Source of the DNA: Sphingobium fuliginis
Lineage (GTDB): Bacteria > Pseudomonadota > Alphaproteobacteria > Sphingomonadales > Sphingomonadaceae
Length of the DNA: 64,000 nucleotides
Direction of reading: 5' to 3'
Assembly: GCF_004152845.1 (NCBI RefSeq)
Contig: NZ_SEON01000001.1
Span: 496,001 to 560,000 of the forward strand
Part shown: positions 40,743 to 49,695 of the stretch, one piece after another
Layout: every line of letters starts with the position of its first letter
Position numbering within the stretch: position 1 is the stretch's first letter
The notes under the pieces: generated by a model
Databases searched by the model: none
What the model was told of the DNA's origin: nothing
Seen by the model: only the letters and a program-made list of their open reading frames with translations
Position numbers and translations under genes: made by a program

Positions 40743-41366
40743 ATGCAATTCTGGAAACGCGACAGCATCAGCAGGCCGCAACAGGCGCAGGGTCCGGACG
40801 GCGGACGCGCGCCCCGGCGATTGCGCCTTCTGCTGGTCGATGAAGACGCCACGTCCCGCGCCGTCGTGGCCCGGCGGCTGTCGCATCTGGGCTATGACGT
40901 CGCGCTGGCGGAAAGCGGCTTCACCGCGATCAACATGCTGGTCACGCGGCCGGTGGACATCATCCTGATCGACATGGGACTGGCGCTGCTGCCCGGCCTG
41001 ACGACGATGCGGAAGATCCGCGCGGCGGGACTGGCCGAAAATGCCTGTTTCGTCATGATCGGCGGGCGGAACGACAGGGTGTCCGCGGTCGACGCGCTGG
41101 ATGCGGGGGCCGACGACCATGTGGTGAAGCCCTTCGATTTCGACCTGCTGGATGCGCGGCTTCGCCATTTGTGCGCAAGGGCGGAGCAGGTCGGTGCGCT
41201 GGCGCGGCATAATGCGGAACTGGACGCGCGGATCGCCCGCCGCGCGCTGGAACTGGGCGAAACGCGCGATGCGCTGGCGGAGATGCAGGCGGACCGGGCG
41301 CGGCTGGTGTCATCGATCCAGGCGCTGCATGACGAGATCGCCCGGCTCAACGCGGCGCGGAACTAG
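40743..41366 (+). CDS. Stand-alone response regulator with coiled-coil tail
   Basis: A 207-residue protein. Receiver domain at about residues 27-145: acidic pocket D33/E34/D35, phospho-acceptor D77 (IILIDMG), and the K in HVVKPFD. After it comes a helical, coiled-coil-like tail (ELDARIARRALELGETRDAL, EMQADRARLVSSIQALHDEI) with no DNA-binding or enzymatic domain. Probably signals by protein contact. No histidine kinase gene is adjacent. The ATG at 40743 is the only good start. Confidence 0.88.
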   Translation: MQFWKRDSISRPQQAQGPDGGRAPRRLRLLLVDEDATSRAVVARRLSHLGYDVALAESGFTAINMLVTRPVDIILIDMGLALLPGLTTMRKIRAAGLAENACFVMIGGRNDRVSAVDALDAGADDHVVKPFDFDLLDARLRHLCARAEQVGALARHNAELDARIARRALELGETRDALAEMQADRARLVSSIQALHDEIARLNAARN

Positions 41367-41377
41367 GGCCTGAGGCT

Positions 41378-41403
41378 GTCATCCCGGCGCAGGCCGGAAT
41401 GAC
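41378..41403. repeat. Palindromic repeat between converging genes
   Basis: GTCATCCCGG and CCGGAATGAC form a hairpin with one mismatch between the ends of the response regulator gene and zntB. The GTCATCCCGGC...GCCGGAATGAC type is a frequent dispersed intergenic palindrome in sphingomonads. Possible bidirectional transcript end. Confidence 0.6.
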
Positions 41404-41412
41404 GGGCCGGAA

Positions 41413-42366
41413 TCACTTCAGCCACTGCGTCGCCGCGAACCAGCCGGCAATGCCGGCCGCCATGGCCATGCACACACCGACCACGCCCCAAAAGGCCCAG
41501 GGTTCATGGGCATAGGGTATGCCGTCCACATTCATCCCCAGCAGCCCGGTCAGGAAGGTCAGCGGCAGGAACACCAGCGCCACGACCGAGATGATCAGCG
41601 CCTGCCGGTTCATCTGCTCCGCGCGCAGGTCGGTCAGTTCTTCATGGGCGAGCGCCGACCGTTCGCGCACCGCTTCCAGCTCCTCCGCCATGCGGGCGCA
41701 GCGGTCCGCCGCTTCCTGGAGGTGCAACCGGTCGTCGGGTTCCAGCCATGACGCATCGGCGGCGGACAGTCTTTCCAATGCCTGCCGCTGCGGCGCGATG
41801 AAGCGGCGATAGCCGATCGCCGTCGCGCGGATTTCCGACACGCGCCGCCGCGCCTCCGCCGGGCCATGTTCGGTCAGCGCGCTTTCGATCTCGTCCAGGC
41901 CGTCGCCCAGTTCGGCGACTTCCGGGTCGAGCGCTTCGGTGATCTGCTGCGCGAAGGCGGCGATCAGGTCGCCCGGATCGCGGATCAGACCCCGCAGCAT
42001 CTGCTGCATGACGGGCTCCATCGCCGCGAGCGGCCGATAGCTGACGGAAATGACCCGCGCCTCTTCGGCCCAGAGGCGGATCGACACCAGCGGGTCGCCT
42101 CCATCGTCATCCGCCGCGCCAAGCCCGCGCAGGTTCACCAGCGCGCCATGGGCCATCAGCGTGCAGCGCGGCCGGGTCTCCTGCGCCAGCAGCGCGGACA
42201 GCGCCGCTTCGGGCATATGGTCGCAGCGGGACGCGACGTGGCGGGCATCCTCCTTCCAGCCATCGGCATGGACCCAACTGAACGGCGCGTCCTGCGTCCG
42301 CGCGCAGAAATCGTCGAGCGAGATTTCCTGCGCCCGAGCGCCGTCGAAGAGGAAGACCCGGCTTAT
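41413..42366 (-). CDS. zntB: CorA-family zinc/magnesium transporter (ZntB-like), non-standard start
   Basis: About 317 residues. The N-terminal cytosolic funnel domain begins SRVFLFDGARAQEISLDDFC and contains SWVHADGW. Long helices follow, then two C-terminal membrane helices with the selectivity motif GMN in FLTGLLGMNVDGIPY, marking CorA/ZntB. There is no ATG, GTG or TTG in frame near the expected N-terminus. AUA at 42366-42364, overlapping the cysG stop (ATAA) and 8 nt after GGAG, or CUG at 42384 are the only reasonable starts; the next ATG would remove about 60 residues. The coordinates use the AUA. Confidence 0.85.
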   Translation of the reverse strand: MSRVFLFDGARAQEISLDDFCARTQDAPFSWVHADGWKEDARHVASRCDHMPEAALSALLAQETRPRCTLMAHGALVNLRGLGAADDDGGDPLVSIRLWAEEARVISVSYRPLAAMEPVMQQMLRGLIRDPGDLIAAFAQQITEALDPEVAELGDGLDEIESALTEHGPAEARRRVSEIRATAIGYRRFIAPQRQALERLSAADASWLEPDDRLHLQEAADRCARMAEELEAVRERSALAHEELTDLRAEQMNRQALIISVVALVFLPLTFLTGLLGMNVDGIPYAHEPWAFWGVVGVCMAMAAGIAGWFAATQWLK

Positions 42367-43127
42367 GGCGTCATCTCCATCCAGAGCGACAGGCCTGCCC
42401 CCGGATCGTCGGGCGGCGCGTCTGCCAGGATGCGCACGGCATCGGCCCGCGCCCTGTCCAGTATCGCGGCAGGCACGTCCGGCGCGTGATAGACGCGATC
42501 CGCCTCGCCCAGCAGGCGGGCGGCGCGCAGGCTGAGATCGTCGGGATCGCCCGACAGCAGGCGGATGTTTTCCAGCCTGTCGGCCCCGGTCCAGAGCCCG
42601 CCCCCTTCGGAAAGCCAGTGCGGCACGGCGTCCACGGCTTTGTCGGACAGCGGATCGATCAGCCCGCGCACGGCAAGGCCGGCGTCGATCGCCCGCCGCC
42701 TTGCCGCGGCATCGGGCCAGCGCTGGCGGATCGCGGCGCGCGCATCGTGAAGCGCCGTCGCCAGCAGCCCCAGACGGGCCGGCAGCAAAGCTTCGATGCG
42801 TTGCCTGAGCGCCTTGGCGAGACCCGCCGAAGCGCCGCCCGTGCCGATGGCGATCAGCACCGGCTCCCGGTCGACAATGGCGGGCAGGGTGAAGTCGCAA
42901 AGTTCCGGCCTGTCGGTCGCGTTCACCAATATGCCCCGGGCCCGGAGCCGCTGCACGGTCGCCGCATCGCCATCCGAGACGATGGCGAGCGTGGCCTCAG
43001 CCGCCTCGCCCACGATCCGCGCGCCCGCCCGTTCGAGCAGGCGCCGCTTGGCGTCCGCCGCCTCCCCTTCGCCGGTCAGGATGACGGCCCGCCCTTGCAA
43101 CCGCAGGAAAACGGGCAGGCTGTGCAT
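42363..43127 (-). CDS. Precorrin-2 dehydrogenase / sirohydrochlorin ferrochelatase (CysG N-terminal type)
   Basis: A 254-residue protein that should turn precorrin-2 into siroheme. LPVFLRLQGRAVILTGEGEA is the NAD-binding start, followed by ATDRPELCDFTLPAIVDREPVLIAIGTGGAS, shortened here to the hallmark RPELCDFTLPAIVDR and IGTGGASAGLAKALRQ. The SUMT half of E. coli CysG is missing; that activity is encoded separately at 24040-24822. The start (43127) overlaps the lysA stop as ATGA. The C-terminal ~100 residues (SEGGGLWTGADRLENIRLLSG...) look like a remnant of the methylase linker. Confidence 0.9.
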   Translation of the reverse strand: MHSLPVFLRLQGRAVILTGEGEAADAKRRLLERAGARIVGEAAEATLAIVSDGDAATVQRLRARGILVNATDRPELCDFTLPAIVDREPVLIAIGTGGASAGLAKALRQRIEALLPARLGLLATALHDARAAIRQRWPDAAARRRAIDAGLAVRGLIDPLSDKAVDAVPHWLSEGGGLWTGADRLENIRLLSGDPDDLSLRAARLLGEADRVYHAPDVPAAILDRARADAVRILADAPPDDPGAGLSLWMEMTP

Positions 43128-44407
43128 CAGTCCTGCACATCCTTCGACGCTACCCAGGCCGGAATGCTGTCCCCCTCGATCAGCGCCTCGACCGGCGGAC
43201 GGGCGCGGACAACGGCCCATTTGTCGCCCGACACCAGCACTTCGGGCGTCAGCGCGCGGCTGTTATAGGTGCTCGCCATGGTCGCCCCATAGGCCCCGGC
43301 GGTCATGAAGGCGACCAGATCGCCCGCCCCCACCACATCCATGTCGCGGTGCATGGCGAAGGTGTCGCCCGTCTCGCACACCGGGCCCACCACATTGGCG
43401 GCGGCGCGCTCGCCCTTCGGTTGCACGGCGCGGATGTCGTGCCAGGCGTCGTAGAGGCTGGGCCGCAGCAGGTCGTTCATCGCCGCGTCGACGATCACGA
43501 AGGGGGCCTGCGCGCCCTGCTTCACCCGCACCACCTGCGACAGCAGCACGCCCGCATTGCCGACGATCAGGCGGCCCGGCTCGAACATCAGGCGGACGTT
43601 CCAGCCCTGCGTCACCTTCGTCACCATCGCGCCATAGTCGGCGGGGCTGGGCGGCAGCGGCTGCGAGGGATCATAGGGCACGCCCAGCCCGCCGCCGAGA
43701 TCGGCGGTGCGGATGTCATGGCCTTCGCCGCGCAGCCTTTCGATCAGCGCGCCGACCTTGGCGAAGGCGGCTTCCAGGGGCGCGAGATCGGTGAGCTGGC
43801 TGCCGATATGCACCGCCACGCCCTGCACGTCGAGGCCGGGGAGGCCGCGCGCCGCGGCATAGCTGGCCAGCGCCCGGTCATAGGGGATGCCGAACTTGTT
43901 TTCCGACTTGCCGGTCGAGATCTTGGCATGGGTTCCCGCGTCGACATCGGGGTTGATGCGATAGGCGACCGGCGCCCTCTTCCCCATCGACAGGGCCACT
44001 TCGGAGAGCATTTCCGCTTCGGGCTCACTTTCCAGATTGAACTGGTAGATGCCCTTTTCCAGCGCGATGCGCATTTCGTCGGCCGTCTTGCCGACGCCCG
44101 AAAAGACGATGCGGTCCGCCGGAATGCCCGCCGCCATGGCGCGCAGCAATTCGCCCACCGACACGACGTCGGCGCCGAGGCCCAGCTTCGCCAGCGTCGC
44201 CAGCACGGCGGCGTTGGGATTGGCCTTCACCGCGAAGGCGATCAGCGGATCATCAAGCTGCGACAGTCCTTCGCGGAACACGCCGACATGGCGGGTCAGG
44301 GTCGCGGTCGAATAGATGTAGACGGGCGTGCCGACCTGCGCGGCGATCTCCGCCATCGGCACCTGCTCCACCAGCATCGCGCCGTCGACATAGGTAAAAT
44401 GGTCCAA
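43127..44407 (-). CDS. lysA: Diaminopimelate decarboxylase
   Basis: Makes lysine from meso-diaminopimelate. A 426-residue fold-III PLP enzyme: K61 in FAVKANPNAAVL binds PLP, HIGSQLTDL, ADLGGGLGVPY (phosphate loop), EPGRLIVGNAGVLL and VGPVCETGD with the active-site cysteine. Begins with TTG at 44407 after AGGA; no ATG exists in frame nearby. Third gene of the argH operon, 33 bp after the lipoprotein gene, an arrangement common in alphaproteobacteria. Confidence 0.96.
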   Translation of the reverse strand: MDHFTYVDGAMLVEQVPMAEIAAQVGTPVYIYSTATLTRHVGVFREGLSQLDDPLIAFAVKANPNAAVLATLAKLGLGADVVSVGELLRAMAAGIPADRIVFSGVGKTADEMRIALEKGIYQFNLESEPEAEMLSEVALSMGKRAPVAYRINPDVDAGTHAKISTGKSENKFGIPYDRALASYAAARGLPGLDVQGVAVHIGSQLTDLAPLEAAFAKVGALIERLRGEGHDIRTADLGGGLGVPYDPSQPLPPSPADYGAMVTKVTQGWNVRLMFEPGRLIVGNAGVLLSQVVRVKQGAQAPFVIVDAAMNDLLRPSLYDAWHDIRAVQPKGERAAANVVGPVCETGDTFAMHRDMDVVGAGDLVAFMTAGAYGATMASTYNSRALTPEVLVSGDKWAVVRARPPVEALIEGDSIPAWVASKDVQD

Positions 44408-44440
44408 GTCAGTCTATCCTAGAAATCTTATCGCCAAAAA

Positions 44441-44704
44441 TCAGCGGGGGTCGCTTTCGGGCGGCAGGTCGAACGGGTCGTCGCCACGCACCTTCGATTG
44501 GGTCAGCAGTTCGACATTCCGTTCCGGCCGCGCCTGGATCGTGGGCGTGGTGAGCTGCGCTGCGGTGGGCGCCGTCGCCGCCCCCACCGGCACGGCGGGC
44601 AGGCGCTGCCCCTGCACCGGCTTCAGCGGCTGGCGACCGCCGCAGGACGCCAAGGCCAGCGCAAGCGCCGCCAGCGCAACCCCTTTGGCGATCCGTGCCG
44701 TCAT
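44441..44704 (-). CDS. Small lipoprotein between argH and lysA (LptM/YifL-like position)
   Basis: 87 residues: signal peptide [20 protein letters not shown], lipobox LASCGG (Cys at about 21), then a short proline/threonine-rich tail ending FDLPPESDPR. In enterobacteria a tiny lipoprotein (LptM) is encoded next to lysine-pathway genes and helps LptD mature; the size, lipobox and neighbourhood fit, but similarity at this length is weak. ATG 44704 overlaps the argH stop (TGATG); GTG 44707 is possible. Confidence 0.85.
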   Translation of the reverse strand: MTARIAKGVALAALALALASCGGRQPLKPVQGQRLPAVPVGAATAPTAAQLTTPTIQARPERNVELLTQSKVRGDDPFDLPPESDPR

Positions 44705-46083
44705 CACTTCTTCTGCCCTTTCGCGTCGTTCCGGGCCTCAGCGATCCGCGCACGCACCTGATCGGGCGCGGTGCCGCCATGGCTCCTGCGGCTGGCGACC
44801 GAGGCGTCGACCGTCAGCACCGCATAGATACGCTCATCGATCCGCGCATCAATGGCCTTGAGCGTTTCCAGCGGCAGATCGGCAAGCTGCACGCCCGCCG
44901 CCTCCGCCGCCGCGACCGCGCGGCCCGTGATATGATGCGCCTCGCGGAAGGGAATGTCGCCCTCCCGCACCAGCCAGTCGGCGAGGTCGGTGGCGGTCGC
45001 GAAGCCGCTTTCCGCCAGGCCGCGCATCCGGTCGGTGCGGAACGTCACCGTCTCGATCATGCCGGTCATCGCCGCGATGGACAGGCCCAGCAGGTCATGC
45101 GCCTCGAACACCGGCGGCTTGTCGTCCTGCATGTCCTTCGAATAAGCGAGCGGCAGGCCCTTCATCGTGACGCAGAGCGCATTCATGCAGCCCATGATCC
45201 GCCCGGCATGGCCGCGCACCAGTTCGGCGGCGTCGGGATTGCGCTTCTGCGGCATGATCGAGCTGCCGGTCGAATAGGCGTCGGGCAATTTCACGAAGCC
45301 GAAGGGCTGGCTAGCCCAGATGATGAATTCCTCGGCCAGCCGCGAGAGGTGCAGGCTGCACTGGGTCGCCGCCATCAGATAGTCGAGCGCGAAGTCGCGG
45401 TCCGACACGCTGTCGAGGCTGTTGTCGGTCGGCTTGGCGAAACCGAGCGCCGCCGCCGTGGCGTGGCGGTCGATGGGGAAGCCGGTCCCGGCCAGCGCCG
45501 CCGCGCCCAGCGGGCACTCGTTGAGGCGGGCGCGGGCGTCGGCGAAGCGGCTGCGGTCGCGGCGGACCATCTCATGATAGGCCATCAGGTGATGACCGAG
45601 CGTCACCGGCTGCGCGGACTGGAGATGGGTGAAGCCGGGCATCACCGCATCGGCATGCTCCTCTGCGCGGGTGAGCAGCATGGCGGACAGGCCCTGCAGG
45701 CCCGCCTCCACCTCATCGATGGCGTCGCGCACCCAGAGGCGGAAATCGGTCGCCACCTGATCGTTGCGCGAGCGCGCCGTGTGCAGCCGTCCCGCCGCCG
45801 GACCGATCAATTCGGCCAGCCGCGACTCCGTGACCATGTGGATGTCTTCCAGGTCCAGATCGACCGGCACGCCGTCGGCTTCATATTCGGCGGCGATGCG
45901 GTTCAGCCCCTCGGTGATCGCCTGCGCGTCCTCTCCGTCGACGATGCCCTGTTTGGCGAGCATCGCGACATGGGCCTTGGACCCGGCGATGTCCTGCTTC
46001 CACAGGCGCTTGTCGAACGGGATCGACGCATTTATCTCCCGCATGACCGAAGCCGGACCGGCCGCGAAGCGTCCGCCCCACAT
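44704..46083 (-). CDS. argH: Argininosuccinate lyase
   Basis: Cleaves argininosuccinate to arginine and fumarate. The 459-residue protein has the three conserved regions of the fumarase/aspartase superfamily: [13 protein letters not shown] (101-113), [10 protein letters not shown] (151-160, catalytic His) and [11 protein letters not shown] (273-283, catalytic Ser loop). N-terminus [10 protein letters not shown] is standard. First gene of the argH-lipoprotein-lysA-cysG-zntB unit. Its ATG overlaps (as CATG) with a possible ATG of the divergent thioredoxin gene. Confidence 0.97.
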   Translation of the reverse strand: MWGGRFAAGPASVMREINASIPFDKRLWKQDIAGSKAHVAMLAKQGIVDGEDAQAITEGLNRIAAEYEADGVPVDLDLEDIHMVTESRLAELIGPAAGRLHTARSRNDQVATDFRLWVRDAIDEVEAGLQGLSAMLLTRAEEHADAVMPGFTHLQSAQPVTLGHHLMAYHEMVRRDRSRFADARARLNECPLGAAALAGTGFPIDRHATAAALGFAKPTDNSLDSVSDRDFALDYLMAATQCSLHLSRLAEEFIIWASQPFGFVKLPDAYSTGSSIMPQKRNPDAAELVRGHAGRIMGCMNALCVTMKGLPLAYSKDMQDDKPPVFEAHDLLGLSIAAMTGMIETVTFRTDRMRGLAESGFATATDLADWLVREGDIPFREAHHITGRAVAAAEAAGVQLADLPLETLKAIDARIDERIYAVLTVDASVASRRSHGGTAPDQVRARIAEARNDAKGQKK

Positions 46084-46102
46084 GCTGTTGGAGCTTTTCC
46101 CC

Positions 46103-46702
46103 GTGCGATCATCCTTACGCTGCGTAATGACACTGCTCCTGCTGGCCGGCCTTGGCGCGTGCGATAAGCAATCCCCGGCCGCCGGGCAAGGCCCGAACGC
46201 CACCAGCGGCGAGGCGACGGGACCGGCGCAAAGCGGGAAAGGCGCGTTCAGCTACACGCTCGACAGGTCGAAGGCCGGAACCGCTGCCCCCGATTTCACC
46301 TTCCAGAATCCGGACGGCAGCGATGCCAGCCTCAAGGATTTCGCGGGCAAGCCGGTGCTGGTCAACCTCTGGGCGACCTGGTGCGCGCCCTGCGTGGCGG
46401 AAATGCCGACGCTGGATGCCGTGGCGGCGGATTATGGCAGGAAGGGGCTCGCCGTCCTCACCATCTCCCAGGACAGCCAGGGGGAGACGGTGATCAAGCC
46501 CTTCTTCGAGAAACATCCCCTGCCCCATCTGAAGGGCTGGATCGACCCGGAAAACCAGTTCGGCTTCCACTACAACACCGGCATGCTGCCGACGACCGTC
46601 ATCTATGATGCGCAGGGCAAGGAAATGGTCCGGGTGGTCGGCGCGATGGATTGGGCCAGCAGGGAAGGCCGCGCGCTGATCGAAGCGGCGATGGCGAGCT
46701 GA
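46103..46702 (+). CDS. TlpA-like thiol:disulfide oxidoreductase lipoprotein
   Basis: 199 residues: a lipoprotein signal (h-region [10 protein letters not shown], lipobox Cys near residue 20) and a TlpA/ResA-type thioredoxin domain with the redox motif WCAPC ([18 protein letters not shown]) and the cis-Pro in [10 protein letters not shown]. Membrane-anchored thioredoxins of this type reduce periplasmic disulfides, for instance in cytochrome maturation. GTG at 46103 has GGAG 9 nt before it and gives a proper signal; ATG at 46082 (overlapping the argH start) or 46127 are alternatives. Confidence 0.9.
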   Translation: MRSSLRCVMTLLLLAGLGACDKQSPAAGQGPNATSGEATGPAQSGKGAFSYTLDRSKAGTAAPDFTFQNPDGSDASLKDFAGKPVLVNLWATWCAPCVAEMPTLDAVAADYGRKGLAVLTISQDSQGETVIKPFFEKHPLPHLKGWIDPENQFGFHYNTGMLPTTVIYDAQGKEMVRVVGAMDWASREGRALIEAAMAS

Positions 46703-46969
46703 TCCCCTGCTCCCCCTCTCCACTCTTCATGTCGATAGGTTCGGCATGACGAACAGGGGCAAGGTTTTCCTGAAACGAACTTCCGTCAAAAATCCGCCAT
46801 ATGCGCTGCTTGCAAAATGCGGCGCGCCACATGCACCCTAATCAATTGCCATTCTGCCTCATGGCGTCGCAATCTGGTCTGATTTTCCTCCTAGAAATAA
46901 AGAAGAAATATTTAATTTTTCTATTTTTTGTGCGATGCGGTAGAGGTTTCATCCTAAAAGTTCGTTGAT
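46703..46969. other. AT-rich intergenic region upstream of TonB receptor gene
   Basis: With the leader hairpin this is a 304-bp gap. The part at about 46890-46930 is strikingly AT-rich for this genome (runs of A and T such as AAATATTTAATTTTT) and is probably the promoter region of the receptor gene. I see no ORF of note and no clear -35/-10 pair that I would assign with confidence. Confidence 0.5.
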
Positions 46970-47001
46970 CCCCCTGTCATGGATAAATGCAAAACAGGGG
47001 G
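46970..47001 (+). promoter_or_regulatory. SD-masking hairpin before the TonB receptor gene
   Basis: CCCCCTG (46970-46976) can pair perfectly with CAGGGGG (46995-47001) over an 18-nt AU-rich loop. The second arm is the Shine-Dalgarno sequence of the receptor gene (ATG 47007). The same kind of mask sits before btuB, but here no riboswitch aptamer is recognisable upstream. Control by temperature, a small RNA or a protein is possible. Confidence 0.65.
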
Positions 47002-47006
47002 CATAG

Positions 47007-49631
47007 ATGACAAGATTATCCGCTCTTCGCCTTTCATTGGTGCTGGCCTCGTCCTGGTCGGCCTGTGCGATGGCGCAGGAGGCGCAGACCGCGCAAGCCG
47101 ATGATGGCGCCGCCATCATCGTTACCGGCACCCGCGCCGTCGGCATGCAGGCGGCCGAAAGCGCCGCGCCGATCCAGGTGCTGAGCCAGGAGGCGATCAG
47201 CCATGTCGGCCAGCCGAACCTCAACCAGGTCCTGACCCAGATCGTCCCGAGCTTCACCGCCCAGACGCAGGGCACCGACCTTTCCAGCTTCTCGCTCTCC
47301 GCCCGTCTGCGCGGCCTCAGCCCCAACCACACGCTGGTGCTGGTCAACGGCAAGCGCCGCCACGGCAACGGCATCCTCCAGGTGATTTCCGGCGCGTTCC
47401 AGGGTTCGGCGGCGCCCAGCATCGACCTGATCCCGCCGGACGCCATCGCCCGCGTCGAAGTGTTCCAGGAAGGCGCGGCCGCCGTCTATGGCACGGACGC
47501 CATCGCGGGCGTCATCAACTTCATCCTGAAGGACAATAACGAAGGCGGCAGCTTCAAGGTCACGGGCGGCCAATATTATGACAGCGAAGGCGAATTGTTC
47601 TCCGCCTCCGGCAATATGGGCTTCAAGCTGGGCGAGGACGGCTTCTTCAACCTGAGCCTGTTCCACCGCCGCCAGGATTACACCACGGTGGGCACCGGGC
47701 AGGTCCAGATCACCAGGCCGGACGGCACGCTTCAGCCCAACACGCCCGCCCAATGGTCGAACCTGGCGGGCGACGCGCTGTCGGGCATCAACGGCGGCCA
47801 GCCCAAGACCTATCTGACCGAAGCCTTCTACAATATGGGCTATGATTTCGGCGGCATCGAACTCTACAGCTTCGGCGATTATGCCCGCCGCATCGGCTAT
47901 GCCAAGCAGGGCTACCGCCATCCCAAGCGCATCTGCTACGAAACCGGCAATCTGGGCGGCAGCATCACGCCCGCGGCATATAATCCCAATATCTGCTATG
48001 GCGACACCGGCACCTGGGGCATGGTGCCGCTCCAGCATGTGATCGAGGATGAATATAGCTTCACGGTCGGCGCCAAGGGCGATTTCGGCGGCGACTGGAA
48101 TTACGACATCAGCACGACCTACGGCTATCAGAAGGACGACATCTGGACCGAAGCGTCGGCCCATCGCGAAGTCTGGCAGGAAAGCTATGCCGCCTCCCTG
48201 CAGGGCATCGGCAGGCCCAATACGGTGGACAAGGCCTATGACGGCGGCTTCCGCCTGAGCCAGACCACCGTCACCGCCGACATCCGCAAGGAATTCGACG
48301 CCGGCATGGCGGGGCCGCTGACCCTGGCGTTCGGCGGCGAATATCGCCGCGACACCTATGAGATCGTCGCGGGCGATTATTATTCGACCTACAAGACGGG
48401 CGTTCAGTCCTTCCCCGGATACAAGGCGACCGACGCGGGCAAGTTCCGCCGCAGTTCGCGCGCGGGCTACATCAACCTGATCGCGGAGCCGGTTGAAAAC
48501 TGGTCCGTCGACCTTGCCGGCCGTTACGAGGATTATACCGACTTCGGCGACACCACCATCGGCAAGATCACCACGCGCTACGACTTCAGCCCCGCCTTCG
48601 CGATTCGCGGCACGGTCAGCACCGGCTTCCGCGCGCCGACGCTGGCGGAACAGAAATATTCGACCATCAACGTCGGTCCGACCAGCGCCGTCGCGCAGCT
48701 TCCCGCCGGCACGCCTGCCGCCGCGCTGCTGGGCTTCAACTCGCTGAAGCCTGAAAAGTCGAAGAACTTCTCGGCCGGCGTCGTGCTGCGGCCGGTGCCG
48801 AAGCTGGCCATCACGGTCGACGGCTATATCATCAAGATCAAGGACCGCATCACCGGCACGGCGGCCCGCAACGCCGTCCTGAACGGCGTGCCGCAGCCGG
48901 GCGGCGCCGACATCCTGAACGCGCTGAACGCCGCCGGCATCGTCCTGGACAGCGCCCTGTTCACCAACGGCACCATCGGCGTGTCGAGCTTCACCAACGG
49001 CATCGACACCCGCACCTGGGGCATCGATTTCTCGGCCGCCTACCCCGTCGCGCTGGACTTCGGCACGCTGAACCTGTCGCTGACGGCGAATTACAACAAG
49101 ACGAAGATCACCGACAACAAGGTCGGCTACCCCATCTTCAACGCGGCGTCGGAAAGCAACATCGAGCGTTCCAACCCCGACTACAAGATCGTGGCCGGCG
49201 CATTGTTCAAGAGCGGGAAGTTCGCGCTCAACCTGCGTGAGACCTTTTACGGCAAGACCAGCGTGCTTGTCCGCCCGGCCTTCACGCCGTCCGCTGGCTT
49301 CATCCCGAATGGCGGCTTCCTGATCGCGGACGGCGCCATCGTGAACGGGGTGAACGCCAACCAGCTCTACTTCAACGGCGTGGTCAAGGCGACCGCGCTT
49401 ACCGATCTGGAGGCAAGCTACGACTTCACCGATGCCGTCACCTTCTCTGTGGGTGCGAACAACCTGTTCAACAAGCGGCCGGAAGTGCCCGCGCTGATGC
49501 AAGGCGTCACGCCGGGCGCTGGCGTCTCGCCCTATATCAACGGCGCCGGGGCCTATAACAGCTATTATGGCCACGGACCCTACAGCACGTCGGGCGGCTA
49601 TTATTACGCCCGGCTCGACTTCAAATTCTGA
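47007..49631 (+). CDS. TonB-dependent outer membrane receptor, ligand unknown
   Basis: An 874-residue receptor: signal peptide ending AMAQ (about residue 24), TonB-box-like AAIIVTGTRA, and a plug with PNLNQVLTQIVPSFTAQTQG, LRGLSPNHTLVLVNGKRRHG and VEVFQEGAAAVYGTDAIAGV. A large barrel follows, with GGEYRRDTYE and STGFRAPTLAEQKYST, ending in aromatic YYYARLDFKF. Sphingomonads use many such receptors for iron complexes, sugars, peptides or aromatic compounds; nothing here fixes the ligand. Followed by a strong terminator and an exported RidA protein. Confidence 0.93.
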   Translation: MTRLSALRLSLVLASSWSACAMAQEAQTAQADDGAAIIVTGTRAVGMQAAESAAPIQVLSQEAISHVGQPNLNQVLTQIVPSFTAQTQGTDLSSFSLSARLRGLSPNHTLVLVNGKRRHGNGILQVISGAFQGSAAPSIDLIPPDAIARVEVFQEGAAAVYGTDAIAGVINFILKDNNEGGSFKVTGGQYYDSEGELFSASGNMGFKLGEDGFFNLSLFHRRQDYTTVGTGQVQITRPDGTLQPNTPAQWSNLAGDALSGINGGQPKTYLTEAFYNMGYDFGGIELYSFGDYARRIGYAKQGYRHPKRICYETGNLGGSITPAAYNPNICYGDTGTWGMVPLQHVIEDEYSFTVGAKGDFGGDWNYDISTTYGYQKDDIWTEASAHREVWQESYAASLQGIGRPNTVDKAYDGGFRLSQTTVTADIRKEFDAGMAGPLTLAFGGEYRRDTYEIVAGDYYSTYKTGVQSFPGYKATDAGKFRRSSRAGYINLIAEPVENWSVDLAGRYEDYTDFGDTTIGKITTRYDFSPAFAIRGTVSTGFRAPTLAEQKYSTINVGPTSAVAQLPAGTPAAALLGFNSLKPEKSKNFSAGVVLRPVPKLAITVDGYIIKIKDRITGTAARNAVLNGVPQPGGADILNALNAAGIVLDSALFTNGTIGVSSFTNGIDTRTWGIDFSAAYPVALDFGTLNLSLTANYNKTKITDNKVGYPIFNAASESNIERSNPDYKIVAGALFKSGKFALNLRETFYGKTSVLVRPAFTPSAGFIPNGGFLIADGAIVNGVNANQLYFNGVVKATALTDLEASYDFTDAVTFSVGANNLFNKRPEVPALMQGVTPGAGVSPYINGAGAYNSYYGHGPYSTSGGYYYARLDFKF

Positions 49632-49647
49632 CGCGTCACGAAGGAAG

Positions 49648-49676
49648 GGCCGGTCCGCCAAAGGACCGGCCTTTTT
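49648..49676 (+). terminator. Rho-independent terminator after the TonB receptor gene
   Basis: GGCCGGTCC (49648-49656) and GGACCGGCC (49663-49671) form a 9-bp perfect stem with loop GCCAAA, followed by TTTTT. It lies 16 bp past the stop codon. Confidence 0.92.
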
Positions 49677-49695
49677 GCATCGGGGAAATAGGCAT

